NCBI GenBank assembly: GCA_010093685.1
Contig: MU006226.1
Coordinates: 198,964 to 262,963 of the forward strand
Length of the DNA stretch: 64,000 nt
Direction of reading: 5' to 3'
DNA from: Ophiobolus disseminans
Lineage: Eukaryota; Ascomycota; Dothideomycetes; Pleosporales; Phaeosphaeriaceae
In this document: piece by piece, positions 33,175-45,053 of the stretch
Layout: the number at the start of each line of letters is the position of its first letter
Numbering within the stretch: the stretch's first letter is position 1
Translations under genes and position numbers: made by a program
The notes under the pieces: model-generated
Told to the model about the DNA's origin: nothing
What the model saw: only the letters and a program-made list of their open reading frames with translations
The model's database searches: none

Positions 33175-35033
33175 ACATGTTCCGCATTTTGCTATCTTTA
33201 GACCGGGAGGGCGAAAGCCGCTGTACGATACGAACAGGGTCTTATTTCTTGTCTGGGGTTGGGTGTCGGGTGGGGGTGGGTCATTTCTGCGGCGTGTGCG
33301 GTTTCGGTTTCAGATGCGGTTACAGCGAATATGTCACACCCCTAGGCGCTTGCTGACGAAGAGCACATTCCAACACCATCGTCGCTGCTACCGTCTTTTT
33401 TTCCGTTCATTCATGTCGATATGATTTGGATCGCGAGTCGCTCTTTTTGTGGATGATGGTTGTTTTACATATTGGTGCTGCGCAGGGAGCACATCCATTC
33501 TCTTATACCCCCATCACAACACATCACAGCCATGCTGTGCCTTTTTCTCTTCACGACGTCTCGCTTGCTTGAGCGCGTTGTTGTAATGCTGAGGTTCGGC
33601 GTTCCTCTTTTTCTTTGTATGTAGCATATCATCTGGTGTAGAAATAAGCGCAGCGCTTGTAGCGAATGCCCTCCTGTTATGGAGGGGAGAATGTACACAT
33701 TTTTACAATACATGACAGATTTGCGATGTGCATACCTTTACGATATGCTCGACTTCCTAGCACGGCGACTACAGCTACATACGAATATTTGCATCACTAC
33801 TAGTAAAGCGAACTCACTCATCTAGCACTCCAACAAACAGCTCCAGCTGAAGAATAATCACTTTACTACTTCCGCTCACATTCAACTCACAGTGCATATT
33901 CCCGCATCCCTTCCTAACAGCATCACCTTACAATACACCAAATTACGCGTCACATCCCACATCTCATGTCGTGACTCCAACCCAGATTCCATTCCAAATC
34001 ACCCCCAAAAGCCTCTCCTCCGTACTCGCAAGACCATGACTCCCATCCCCAACGGCTTACTTCCCCATCCCGTTCACGCGTCATACTTACTGAAACATAC
34101 ATCCCGAATACACTGAATCGCCCATGCCGAAGACACTGAATCATACTTCTCCCTCTCATCTCACCTCGCTCCGACTCCGACTCCAGCCTCGAGCCACGCA
34201 CGCAATTGCAGATTCCAAATATCTGCTCAATGTTCGCTGAATCGCAACTCCAACGGCCCGTTGGCAATTCGTAGCATAGCCACACATTGGAATTCCAAAT
34301 CCCTTCTCTAGCTCTAGCTCTACCCCGGCTACCCAGGTGGTTGGCGACTCAGCCCTACACTACACCAAACTACCCCAGCCTACCCTCCACTTGCTTCCAT
34401 GCATAACCGTTGTACCGCAGTATATGCACAGCCACAGCCACACCCATGCCTCCCTTGTATTCTGCACTACCCGCCTTCCATCCCCTCTTCCTTTCCATTC
34501 ATTCGGACCTTGCAAACCCTTCTCCCATTGCCCTCCCCCTCTTCATCCACTTTTAATCTCCCATCCTCCATCTTTCTCCTTCTTCCTTCAAAAGCAAACT
34601 AAAGTACGCGTACAACGGTCCGATGTAGTTCATGCCATGCCATGCCGTACCATGACAGTGCTTTGCTTGGTGTAGATCGCCGTTATCAACGGAGCTAGGG
34701 CTTAACGTGGATCGCCGTTGGAGCCTGAGGCATAAACTGGGATCGGGCCGGCTGGGACTGGGCGGAGTGGGGGCAGGGGAGCCGGATCTAGGAAGGAAGG
34801 GGTGGGGGGAGACTGGGGATATATGAGACGTGAACGATTACAGGGGCTGACGTTGGGCTTAGAAGGAAGGATGCAATGGAAGGGGGGGGAGTGACAAATA
34901 CACCTAATCCTGGGGACGATCAAGAAGGGGTGGCGTGTATCTGTGTGGCTCGTCAGTCTCACTTGTTAGATCATTCACTACTGTTGAGTGTTCATTCGTT
35001 GTCATTCTCATTTCATCATATTTCACATGTCAA
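33175..35033. other. 1.9 kb without a recognisable gene
   Basis: Flanked by the 3' ends of two convergent genes. The 33880-34620 part is strongly C/T-rich on the plus strand and 34700-34900 is G-rich, giving local strand skew. A short repeat of CTAGCT units occurs at about 34306-34322. No coding sequence was recognised. Confidence 0.5.
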
Positions 35034-36951
35034 TTACCGACTCCACAGCTTCCAAAACCTCCACCCAACGCTCTCCCCCTCATCCGCATGCCTAAACCGC
35101 TCTTTACTTTTATTCCTCCTCCTCCCAACCCACGCGAACCAAATCACCAGTCCGACGACCATGAACGCCACGACGAGTAGCGTCTGGATAGGTTCTGCGA
35201 AGACAGCTCTGCTGAGCAGGAAGAGGCTAACGCAGCAGAAGATGATGGGCGTGGTGATCCACGTCTTGTACGGGCGCTCGAGATCGGGTTCGCGGACGCG
35301 TAGGATGATAAGTCCTAAAACGGTCTGGAAGTAAAAGGTATATCCCGCGACGCCGTAAAAGGTGACGAGCGTGTCGAAGGAGCCGATGACGATGTATACG
35401 GCTGTGAGGGTGGCGTTGAGCAGCATAGCGGATATGGGCGTAAAGAAGAAGCCCGCATCCGCGTCGGCGAACCAGTCGACCAATTTACGTGGGATCCTGC
35501 TTTTCCCTGGACTGGCGTTTATGCTATGTAGGCGGATCGCGCGGTGGTTCTTGCCCAGGCCGATATTGCCGAACATGGCTGGCAGATAGCCTTCCTTGCC
35601 GGCTGCATAGACGAGCCGCCCGGACGTGAATGTAGTGGCGTTGAGGGCGCCGAAACATGAGCCCGAGACGAAGAGGGCGAGGATGAGGGAGCCGACGGGG
35701 CCGAAGACTTGTGAGCCGAATGCTACGGCGACTGTGTTGGACGACTCGATGACGGAGGTGGGGAGGACGAGAAAGTAGGATATGTTTGCGAGGATGTAGC
35801 AGAGGATGACGAGGGGGAGGGATGTGTGGATTACGCGTGGGAGGTCGCGGGTGGGGTTTTTGAACTCGGCGGTTACGTAGTTGACCTGGTGGTGTTAGTG
35901 GTGTTGGAGGGTAGGGAGGATGTGAGCGTACATTATCCCAACCGTCAAAGGCCCATAGGCCGGCGTAGAGTGCTACAGCCCAGTTGCTGACGTTGGTGTT
36001 GGTGTCCTCGAACCAGCCGCGGGTCTTCCAGTCCTCGTTCGCATGACCTTTGTAGGATAGGCCGGTCACTGCGACCACGATGCCTATCGCTGTCACGCCC
36101 AGCAGTGCGAAGAACTTCAAGAACATGAAGACGTCGGCGCTGCGGGTCCCGAGTTTGGTTGAGACACAGTTGAGTAGCGTAACCATGACGAGCCCGACCA
36201 AAGCCACGCCCTTGTTCAGCCATGTGCTTGCATCCACTGCTTCAGCGCCGATAATTGCTCGCACAAGGTATTCTCCGAAGATAATAGCAATAATTGCTGC
36301 TGAGCCCGGCTTCAGCACGACGACGGCGCACCAGGTGAAGAGGAAGCCTGCCCACTCTCCGAATATCTTGGACAGGTAGACTTGTGCGCCACCATTCAAT
36401 GGTATGGCCCCCCCGAGCTCCGCATAGCTCGCGGCGCCTGTCCATGCAAGGACGCCAGCCACGACCCAGACTATGAGCGACGCGCCCGGCGACCCTGCAT
36501 TCTTGTTTACCTGGGACGGCGACGAGAAGATGCCGCTTCCTATTATGAGCCCCACTACCAGCGACAGCCCGTTCAGATATGTCAAGCTCTTGTTCTTCTC
36601 CAGTGAGCCGCCGTTAAGCGCATTCGTCGGGTCTAGTGCGGGATTCGAGGGTGCACCGAGCGCGGTGTAGCCCTGGGCGGTGCTGGAAAGCGGGAAGAGG
36701 TTCGGCGCGAAGTCGAAAGCCGAAGACACGCTGTACGAGCGGTTGCGCCGGGGTCGGTCGCCATGGCCTGCAGGGTTCAATTCGGAGAGGGGGTCTTCGT
36801 CGTCGAAGGACAGTCTTCGCGAGGAAGGTGCGCCCGAGACGGAAGACTCCTCCGAGGTCCGCCGGGAGGGGTGCGACGAGGAGGCCAGCGACGCGAGTTC
36901 GAGGGAATCGCGAGTCGGCGGCGGTGGGAGATTCGAGTAGCGGCCAGCCAT
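35034..36951 (-). CDS. Amino acid permease, LAT (L-type) family
   Basis: Exons (minus): 36951-35932 and 35885-35034 (intron 46 bases, GTACGC..CCAG, phase 0), 623 residues. A long Ser/Arg-rich cytosolic N-terminus (~1-120) precedes about 12 helices. The first helix carries the APC-family pattern G-L-I-I-G-S-G-I-F-S-S-P, and the sequence G-A-x-S-Y-A-E-L-G follows in helix 3. The closest family known to me is the fungal LAT group that includes the methionine permease Mup1 and similar plasma-membrane carriers. The N-terminal tail has many potential phosphosites, typical of permeases regulated by endocytosis. Substrate is not determined. Confidence 0.9.
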
Positions 36952-37294
36952 GTTGCGGAGGGCGGAAGGCGGAGGACGGGGAGGGTTACCGGCGGCGACA
37001 GCCTTTCACGCCATGGAGTGAATTATAGTATTATGCAGCGAACAGAGTATAGGGGCAGTATCCAGTGCCCCTTGCGACGAGCCTCAGCAACAGCGGTGTA
37101 TGAATGGGAAGCTCTAATGCGGTTGTCGAAACCAACCGTGCTGCTATGACGTTTACGGCTAGGGCCCGTTTCGCCGCCATGGAGCTGCCACCACAATTCG
37201 CCAACATCGGATGCTTGGCATCTGAGCTTGACGCGAAGTTCACACGCCATGAACTCTTTGCTCACACCCTACGACAGGCCCATGTGAGCTGGTA
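36952..37294. promoter_or_regulatory. Bidirectional intergenic region (permease / LeuRS)
   Basis: 343 bases between divergent start codons; presumably promoters for both. No specific element was recognised. Confidence 0.4.
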
Positions 37295-40200
37295 ATGGTG
37301 GGCTTCGTACTGCAGCGCGTATGCCGGCGGCGTGTCCTCTGTCGCTCCGTCCTGCCATGCATTCGCACAGCTTCCCGATTGAGTCCATCGGCAGCCGCGA
37401 GAAGGCAGAGCGCTGAGGAGACCGACGTAGCGACGCTCACAGCGAAGTGGCAGCCTCACTGGGACAGTCTGGATGCAAAATGGAACGAGCTGCGCCCAAA
37501 CGACAAGGGAAAGGCCTATGTGCTGCCCATGTTCCCGTACCCATCCGGCACTCTTCATCTTGGTCACTTACGAGTATACACTATATCCGATGTCCTGGCC
37601 CGCTTCAAGCACATGCAGGGCTACAATGTCCTGCACCCCATCGGGTGGGATGCTTTTGGTCTGCCGGCCGAGAATGCTGCAATTGAACGAGGGGTGCATC
37701 CCGAGAAGTGGACAACGCAGAACATCGAGGCGATGAAGTCACAGATGAAGGGCATGGGCGGTCGCTGGAACTGGGATGCTGTATGTGGAATACGAGCACT
37801 GGACATCAAGAGCTGATGGCTGTATGTAGGAAATTCGAACTTGCGACCCAGACTTCTACAAGCACACCCAGCGCATCTTCCTCATGCTCCACGAGCGCGG
37901 CCTTGCCTACCAAGCAGAGTCCCTCGTCAACTATGACCCCGTCGACCAGACCGTCCTTGCCAACGAACAAGTAGATGCCAATGGCTGCTCGTGGCGCTCC
38001 GGCGCAAAGGTCGAGAAGGTCATGCTGAAGCAGTGGTTCTTGAAGATCAAAGAATACCAGCAGCCTTTGCTAGACGACTTGGAATCACTGGCAGAGCATG
38101 GCAAATGGCCTCAGAAGGTGCTTGCTATGCAGCATAACTGGATCGGCAAGTCTCAAGGCACCAAGCTGTGGTTCGATATCACATCAGCCACTGCCCACGA
38201 GTTTGACTCAGTCGAAGTCTTCACTACAAGAGCGGACACCTTGTTCGGCGTGCAGTATATCGCCTTGTCGCTCAACCACCCCATTGTTAAACAGCTGGCC
38301 CTTGACGATGCCTCACTACGTGCCTTCTTGGATCGAGCTCCAACGCTGCCTCCTGATACCAAGGAGGGCTACCTCCTTCCAGATATTGTGGCGCATAACC
38401 CCATCGCCGAGAACATCGATGGCGTTGATTCCACTCTACCCGTCTATGTGGCACCCTATGTTCTGGATGACTACGGTTCGGGGGCACTCATGGGCGTGCC
38501 TGGCCACGACACAAGAGACCACGCTTTCTGGCGGGCAAATGCCGGGACCCAGGCTATCAAGGTCGTCATCACATCCGAGCCTGGACTAATACCATCGCCA
38601 CTCATGCCTAAAGACAACCACGACAAGCTCTTCACCGAGAGAGGATATGTTGCAGGAAACATCGGACGTTATGAAGGTCTTCCCTCGGAAGAGGCAGCCC
38701 GACAGATCGTCGATGAACTCCAAAGCGCAGGAAAACGCGCCGCGGTGACCTCTGTCTGGCGCCTTCGAGATTGGCTTATCAGTCGGCAGCGCTACTGGGG
38801 AACTCCGATACCCATAGTACATTGTTCTTCATGCGGCCCAGTCCCTGTGCCTGAACATGAACTGCCGGTCAAACTACCAAACTTACCCGACAGTTTCTTC
38901 GATGGTAGAAAGGGCAATCCTCTGGCCGAAGACGAGAACTGGAAAAAGACTGATTGCCCCAAGTGTGGCTCGGCTGCTGAGCGTGAAACCGACACTATGG
39001 ACACCTTTATGGACTCTTCGTGGTACTTCTTCCGGTTTTTAGATCCGAAGAATGATACTGCCCTGGTTGACCCTCTCAAGGCGAACGAGGGCATGCCAGT
39101 CGATCTATACGTTGGTGGAGTCGAACATGCCATCCTCCATCTTTTATACGCGAGGTTTATCTCAAAATTCCTCGCGTCGACTACTGTGTGGCCTGAAGGC
39201 AAACTTGTCAATGGCGAGCCTTTCCAGCAGCTCATCACCCAAGGTATGGTACATGGCCGGACCTTTACCAACCCAGAGAATGGCCGTTTTCTCCGCCCGG
39301 AAGAGGTCGACACTACGGTCCCATCTGCGCCACTTATCAAGGCCAATGGCCTCGCCCCCACCATCAGCTACGAAAAGATGTCAAAAAGCAAGTATAATGG
39401 CGTCGACCCTGGGGAGACAATTGCAAAATATGGTGCCGATGCTACACGAGCTCACATGCTATTTCAAGCACCTGTCGGCGATGTACTTGAGTGGGATACA
39501 CAGAAGATCTCCGGTGTCCAGCGCTGGTTTCAAAAGGTTCTACGGCTTGCAAGTGCCTCTTGGATACACGATGACGAGATTGCAAGCTTCCAGCTTCCGG
39601 GGCCCCTAGACCTGACGCTCCCTAATCTCTTACGTGGACTTTCGAAAGCAGGCATTTGGCCAGCTCCTTTTGATTCATCCGGCCCTGAAATGACAAACAA
39701 AGCGTCTCCGAATGCCCTTAAGTCACAAGACAAGAAGCTCTGGATCAAGACGCAGCAAACGATTGCAACCGTCACCGAGTCCTACTCGCGGACACACTCT
39801 CTCAACACCATCATTAGCGATCTGATGTCACTGACAAAGACTATTGCAGAGAGTCCACGTTGTTCTGCGGCTACACCATACCTTAGATGGTACTCAATTG
39901 CGCATCTTGTTCGCATGATGGCACCAGTTGCCCCTGGTGTAGCAGAAGAAGCGTGGGATCTGCTCACCAGAGTGCTCAGACCCGCAGAGCAAGCGGTTGG
40001 TCACACTACATCACCCTCTCTCACCAGCTATCGTACAGTATTTGCTACTGGGTTTCCTGCTGCAGATCTAGAAATCGTGCCACATCTTACCCAAACCATC
40101 ACCTGTGTATTTCAAGTCGATGGCAAGCGCAAGTTCGAGACTGAAATCGAGAAGAATGCCGACCAAAATACGTATCCTGATCAACAGCACTTCTCGCGCT

Positions 40201-41396
40201 GGCTGCTGACCCAGCTACTCCATACCACAGACGGCAAAGAGTGGCTTGATCAGGAAACCGGCAAAGTCTGGAAGCTCAGCAGCTCGAAGAAACCCCACCC
40301 GCTTTACGAGTTGGTGCCCGATGACTGGCAAGTCGTCGTTATCAAGGACGGCAGGCTTTGCAACCTTGTTGGGCCCAGGGCGGAGAAATTTGGCAAGGGA
40401 AAACGTCGAGCTATGGTCACGATGGAAAAACAAAATCGCCTGAGGAATACACCAGCAGCGCATGTCGAAGTACTGTCTAGCAAAACACAACCCAAGAACA
40501 CACAAGGGGATCAACAGGGCGAGCAGTCAGAACTTCACGACACCATGCTGTCCCCACAGCAACATTTCTCGTTAGGTCGAGGAAGCCGGAAAAAAGGGGA
40601 CCATTCACGCGTCTCTATTTCCAAGTCTCTTAGTGCGTCGAGAGCTCATTACTCAACTCAACCAGAAGTCCAAAACCCCAGATTACAAGAAATCCACGCC
40701 CGCGTCGACACACTCATGTCCTCCCTGCCAAGCTTCCTCCGACCTTGCTACATCCCATCCTCCATCGTTCCCATTCCCCGTCCGAACGTTCTCCGCGCCC
40801 TCACCATCACAGGACGCGTGTCCCCCTCCCCCGCCGAAGAGGAGCTATCCCCATACCAGCACTACTTTTCCCAGTCGTGGCGCGTGCCAGACACCATCGC
40901 ACCCGCATACATCCTCGACGTCGACGCAAGCAAAGTGAGCCACCTCACGAGAGACGACTTGATTCTAAAGTACAGCGCCATATTCCCCGAGCAGGTTGAT
41001 CTACTATGCCACCCTCTGCCTTCAGTACCTGCCAAACCCAGCATTTTACTCTCACAGCAGCGTTTCTTGATCAAGAAAAAATTGGGTGCTTACCGCAAGT
41101 ACATCAACAACCTTGTATCGATTAGATCCAGTCTCATCAACAAGGGCACAAATGATGGCCTTGATCGCGAAGCTTCTCTGGCGAGGGTATCCGTTGCGCA
41201 ATTGGAAGACACACTCCGCAAGAACCTGGTTAAAAGCGATAATGCTGCTATGCAGGACTTTGGAGTGGTGAACGAGGAGGACATTAGGCTGGTTTATAGA
41301 AAAAAGACGGAGATGGAAGGCCAGAGGGTGGAAATTGTTTGGGTGGAGATCCTGAGGCTTTGGGCGCAGGATGTAGGCGATGATGTGCAAGAGTGA
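37295..41396 (+). CDS. Mitochondrial leucyl-tRNA synthetase with extra C-terminal module
   Basis: Exons 37295-37780 and 37830-41396 (intron 49 bases, GTATGT..GTAG, phase 0), 1350 residues. The N-terminus is an Arg-rich mitochondrial presequence. Class I signatures: H-L-G-H (~88-91) in the P-S-G-T-L-H-L-G-H block and K-M-S-K-S (~676). The CP1 editing domain with its conserved T-R/D-T-L-F-G and a D-H-A-F-W region lies between, and W-F/anticodon-binding helices follow. LeuRS similarity ends near residue ~1010. Normal mitochondrial LeuRS (yeast Nam2) is about 900 residues. The last ~340 residues are unlike LeuRS; near residue ~1090-1110 an internal segment rich in S/R ending A-H-Y-S-T-Q looks like a second mitochondrial presequence. 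The reading frame is open throughout, so either a true fusion or two genes joined by an unrecognised intron/stop. Charges mitochondrial tRNA-Leu. Confidence 0.9.
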
Positions 41397-41680
41397 AGTG
41401 TGTGAATAGATGCGGTGTATTATTTAGTGTATCAAATTCAATAAGCATCTACATACTTAGAATGGACTCTTGCTACTTTCCGCTTTCAAATCGCTTCGCC
41501 AGCTACAGTAATAGTACACAGATCGTCATTGTCGTTTTCTATCTCCTGCACTCCCACAAGATCATTGTCCGACCTACAAGTCCGTTATCTCCGCATTGCG
41601 CGTCATGGCTGCGGAACGCCATTCCGAACTTCTTGTACAATTTCCCCGACTCGCGTCTTTACTTCACCACAAGACATACA

Positions 41681-42776
41681 ATGTCTGCCACATTTGCGCG
41701 CCTCTCGCGCGCTCCAGCGCCCTGTATACGAATACTTCGCCAGAATATACACACGACTCCAACTCGTGCCCAGCGCCAACCGATACCCACGACTCCCACC
41801 TGCCCACCACCAACATGCGCCTGCGCCTCCACGCCCCCAGACCTCGCCATCGATCGCACATCCCCACTGCTCAACACCGTAGCCGCGTACGCGTCGCAAG
41901 TCGTCCTGTGCACCGGCACCTCCGACTGGCCCAGCAACATCGAGCAAGAAGGCGGCGCGACGGGCGAGTTTGTCAAGGGCTTGAAGGGCATTGTGGGGAG
42001 GGGCGGAGAGGCGTTTGATGTTTGTTCGTTTCCTTTTGTTTATCTAGTCTGGGATTAAGATGAGGGATGGTTCACTGATTGATCGTGTGGTGTAGCCGTT
42101 TAACAACGTCCTCATAACCGCGTCCGACATACCCGCTAGCCAGACACCGAATACGACGACCGCGTTGCTGTTTCCGGCGTTCAAACGCATCCCCGTGATC
42201 CCTCACTCCCCCTCATCCTACCGCGCCTTCGCAACCGCATACCTCAAAGCCGAATCCCTGCACCCTATGCACGACGGCTTGTCCGCCGACCAAAAAGCCA
42301 AATTATCAAGAGACGAATCCGCAGCACGTATCCTGCCGCAAGCAGAAGATATAACCACCCCCACTATCCTCATCTGCGGCCACGCAACCCGCGACTCCCG
42401 CTGCGGCGCCCTCGGCCCCCTCCTCCAGCACTCATTCGAAAAGGAATTCGCGCGCCGCGGTATCGATGCGCACGTAGCGCAGATAAGTCATATCGGTGGG
42501 CACAAGTTTGCGGGCAATGTTATTGTGTATCTGCCGCCGGCGTGGGGGAATGCGCTCAGTGGCGCGGGGATATGGTATGGGCGCGTGGGACCCGAGAGTG
42601 TGGAGGGGTTGGTGGGGGAGACGGTTGTTGGGGGACGGGTTGTGAGGGATATGGTGAGGGGTGGGAGAATGGCGGGTGGGGGGGACTTGGGGAGAGGGGT
42701 TGAGGGGATGGAGAGGGAGGAGAAAGGTGAGGATGGGAAGGGGGGGTTGAGGTTGGAGCCCAGGGATCGGAGATAG
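41681..42776 (+). CDS. Thioredoxin-like ferredoxin, Aim32-like (sucrase/ferredoxin family)
   Basis: Exons 41681-42019 and 42096-42776 (intron 76 bases, GTTTGT..GTAG, phase 0), 339 residues. The N-terminus is Arg/Ser/Thr-rich and fits a mitochondrial presequence. The family core is seen as L-I-C-G-H-A-T-R-D-S-R-C-G-A-L-G-P (~200-216), with the Cys pair of the thioredoxin-like [2Fe-2S] fold, and H-I-G-G-H-K-F-A-G-N-V-I-V-Y later. Yeast Aim32 is a mitochondrial protein of this type, linked to redox quality control of imported proteins. The C-terminus is Gly/Glu/Arg-rich, encoded by an almost pure purine tract (42590-42765), and is probably disordered. Start at 41681 is chosen because it opens the presequence; longer in-frame sequence upstream looks non-coding. 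Confidence 0.87.
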
Positions 42777-43404
42777 AGATTTGAATACGGACAACTACTC
42801 TTATATCTTTATTTCGTGGTCGATGTGTTTAGGTGCTCTATGGCCCTCCAATACAGTCTTGATCGGCTTCACTTTCACAGATAAAGGAACTTGATCCCTT
42901 GGCCAGCAGTGTTCTTGCGAGATAGTAGACTTGGCAACGTAAGCCAGGTAGTAGAGACAGCTACTCCCCACCATAAATCCATCGGCTCCCAGAAAAGGCA
43001 CTCACACCCGCCATTCGTCCATGCCCAAAGACCTTGTAGGCAACTTGGGGGGATTCTCTGGTTCGCAGCGGAAAGAGAAGTTGAGGTTATTATTTAATTT
43101 GGTGGGGTGGGGGAAAGGGGTTTGAGTACGCGTGGGCCGTGGAATGGGGATGTTCTTTCGAGAAAAAAAAGTGGCGAGCTTGGTATCGTTGTGTGGAATG
43201 AGCTGTGTAGGCAATGTGTCTATATTAGTGTGTAAGAGCTTTACATAGGGAGTAGGGGAAGTGCGAGTGCGCAATGTGGGGGATTCGATGATGGGGATCT
43301 AGGTATTAGATGCACACACTTTCGCAACAAGTGTACAGCTATGCGAAGAAAACCCAGTTATTGAATTAAGACCTTTGACGCATCTCCACGCCACATCTTC
43401 GTCT
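42777..43404. other. Intergenic region with a weak small-gene candidate
   Basis: On the minus strand one frame is open from 43274 to 42801 apart from a TGA at 43018-43020. The distal part (43001-42801) has a plausible membrane-like stretch followed by charged residues. No family was recognised and no phase-keeping intron across the TGA was found, so it is not called as a gene. Confidence 0.3.
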
Positions 43405-43941
43405 CTAGCTGTCTCCTTCCCCCTCCCCCACCTTCACACAATCCCCTTTGTGCGCCGCCCAATCCTGCTTCTGACACTTCTTACCACAATACTGTACATT
43501 CTTGCACCTGTCACACCGCTTCAATTCCTTCACAAGGTCGCCACACGCCGCACACCCACACTTCGCCGCATTAAGCACCCCTGGAGTTACATCGTTCCAA
43601 ACCTGCTCCATGCCCGCCACTGCACCTTTCGAACACTCTTCCTTATCGCACGTAGCCACCACAGCAACGAGTACATGCGGCGTGCTCGCGGCTTGCAGAC
43701 ACCACGCCACGTCGAGAATCGCGGTGGTGGAAGGGGCGTTGCAGATGCTGCAGTGGGGATCGTGGCGAGTGTTGCATTCGGGCTGGTACCTGGCGATGGT
43801 TTCGTAGGCGTTGGCGCGGAAGAGGGGGTTGCTGTCGGGGGCTGGGGGGTTCTGGAAGAGTTGAGTTGGGATGGCGTGGGTGTGTTCCCATTGGTTGGTT
43901 TCGTCTACGATGAACTGGATGTGTACGGGGAGGGTTGTTAT
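43405..43941 (-). pseudogene. MYND zinc-finger protein, start codon apparently lost
   Basis: A 179-codon frame ends in a MYND finger (C-x2-C, C-x2-C, Y-C-x3-C, H-x3-C pattern in the last ~45 residues), a zinc-binding protein-interaction module. It is a tandem paralogue of the gene at 44098-44658: both begin with a short beta-like segment (V-H-I-Q-F / I-T-I-H-F), then W-x-H-T-H-x-x-P, a Y-Q-x-E-C-N Cys cluster and the finger. In the paralogue the alignable first codon is ATG; here the same place is ATA (43939-43941) and no in-frame ATG lies upstream before a stop. Either the start was lost by one G-to-A change, or a 5' exon was missed. A shorter product could start inside the frame, e.g. at the Met before E-Q-V-W-N-D. 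Function unknown. Confidence 0.6.
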
Positions 43942-44097
43942 GGTGTGTGTGGTGTGAGTGAAGAAAGGAACAGCAGACTGTAAGGCGTTCGGAGCGAGAT
44001 ATACAGTTGTCGTTTGATAATAGTTGCTTGCTGTTCATCGCTTGACACGGCCGTGACTGGCAATTGACCGTCCTCCCGTCTTGTGTAGTAGTGCACA

Positions 44098-44658
44098 TCA
44101 CAACGCTCTCCCACCAGCCTCTCTACTAACCGCCAACTGTGCGCAAATCTTCTTATGCTTTTTCCAACCCCTCTTCTGACACGCAGTTCCGCAATACCCC
44201 ACCACCTTACACTTGGCACATCTCTTGATATTCTCCCTCTCCCCACAAGACTCGCACTTGACATCCTGGTCCCTTTCCATCTCGCCAACTTCCTCCATGA
44301 CTTCTTGCATCATGACCTTAGCTGCTTTGATGCACATGGTCAGGCCGCAGGTAGAATGGACGAGCACGTTGATGAACGGCTCGTTCATGATGTGGAGATA
44401 GGAACAAGGTGTCAGCGCAGCGATTCCTGCGCTGCCACGGCAATTGATGCAGTTTTTGCCCGCTTTGGCGTTGCATTCTGCCTGGTACTGCGGCATGATT
44501 TCACGGACCGTTCACTCCCAGTATTTTGCGTATACTGGGCTGCTGGCCTCGTGGGCGGTGGCGATGAGGTTGGCAGGGACGGAGTGGGTGTGGGACCATT
44601 CTGGCACTTCTTTGTTGCCGACAGGCACGAAGTGGATGGTTATTTCTCGAGTCGCCAT
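44098..44658 (-). pseudogene. MYND zinc-finger protein with one in-frame stop
   Basis: From ATG 44658 a frame of 187 codons runs to 44098, interrupted only by TGA at 44512-44514 (codon 49). Coding-like sequence on both sides matches the tandem paralogue at 43405-43941. The C-terminal MYND finger is complete (C-E-S-C, C-A-K-C, Y-C-G-T-A-C, H-K-K-I-C). Initiation at the Met at 44496 would make a 132-residue protein with the finger but without the N-terminal segment. So it may be a shortened but usable gene, a pseudogene, or subject to readthrough. No canonical intron spanning the stop with correct phase was seen. Its role is unknown. Confidence 0.6.
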
Positions 44659-45053
44659 TGTCGGGGATTTCAACTTAGGGCTTAGAAGTGACTGAAGCAG
44701 TTGTGACGATCACGGTGTTGGAGACGAGGTCGGAATGTTAAGTACCGTATGCATTGACCACCATTCCAGTTGCGGAAAGGGTGTAATTTTAGCGGCCTTT
44801 CGGTGCCGAAGAGCATCTCACGAATCTTCGTTGTTCGCCTAAGCTGACGACACATCGTTGCCTGCTTCACCTGGCAGTCTTTAAAGACCTGGTCCCGTCG
44901 AATTGGTTGTATTCTGCACCCAGGCTCCTACATATTTTACCAGTGCAATATACATTCTGAGACCTCCCCTTTCTGTGGGCTACTCGTATCAACGTCTTTG
45001 TCCAATCTGAGTCAGCGGCGTTGAAAACATCGGCACAGGGTTTGATTGCAAGC
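44659..45053. promoter_or_regulatory. Intergenic region between divergent MYND and MFS genes
   Basis: 395 bases between divergent starts; presumably promoters. Nothing specific was recognised. Confidence 0.4.
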
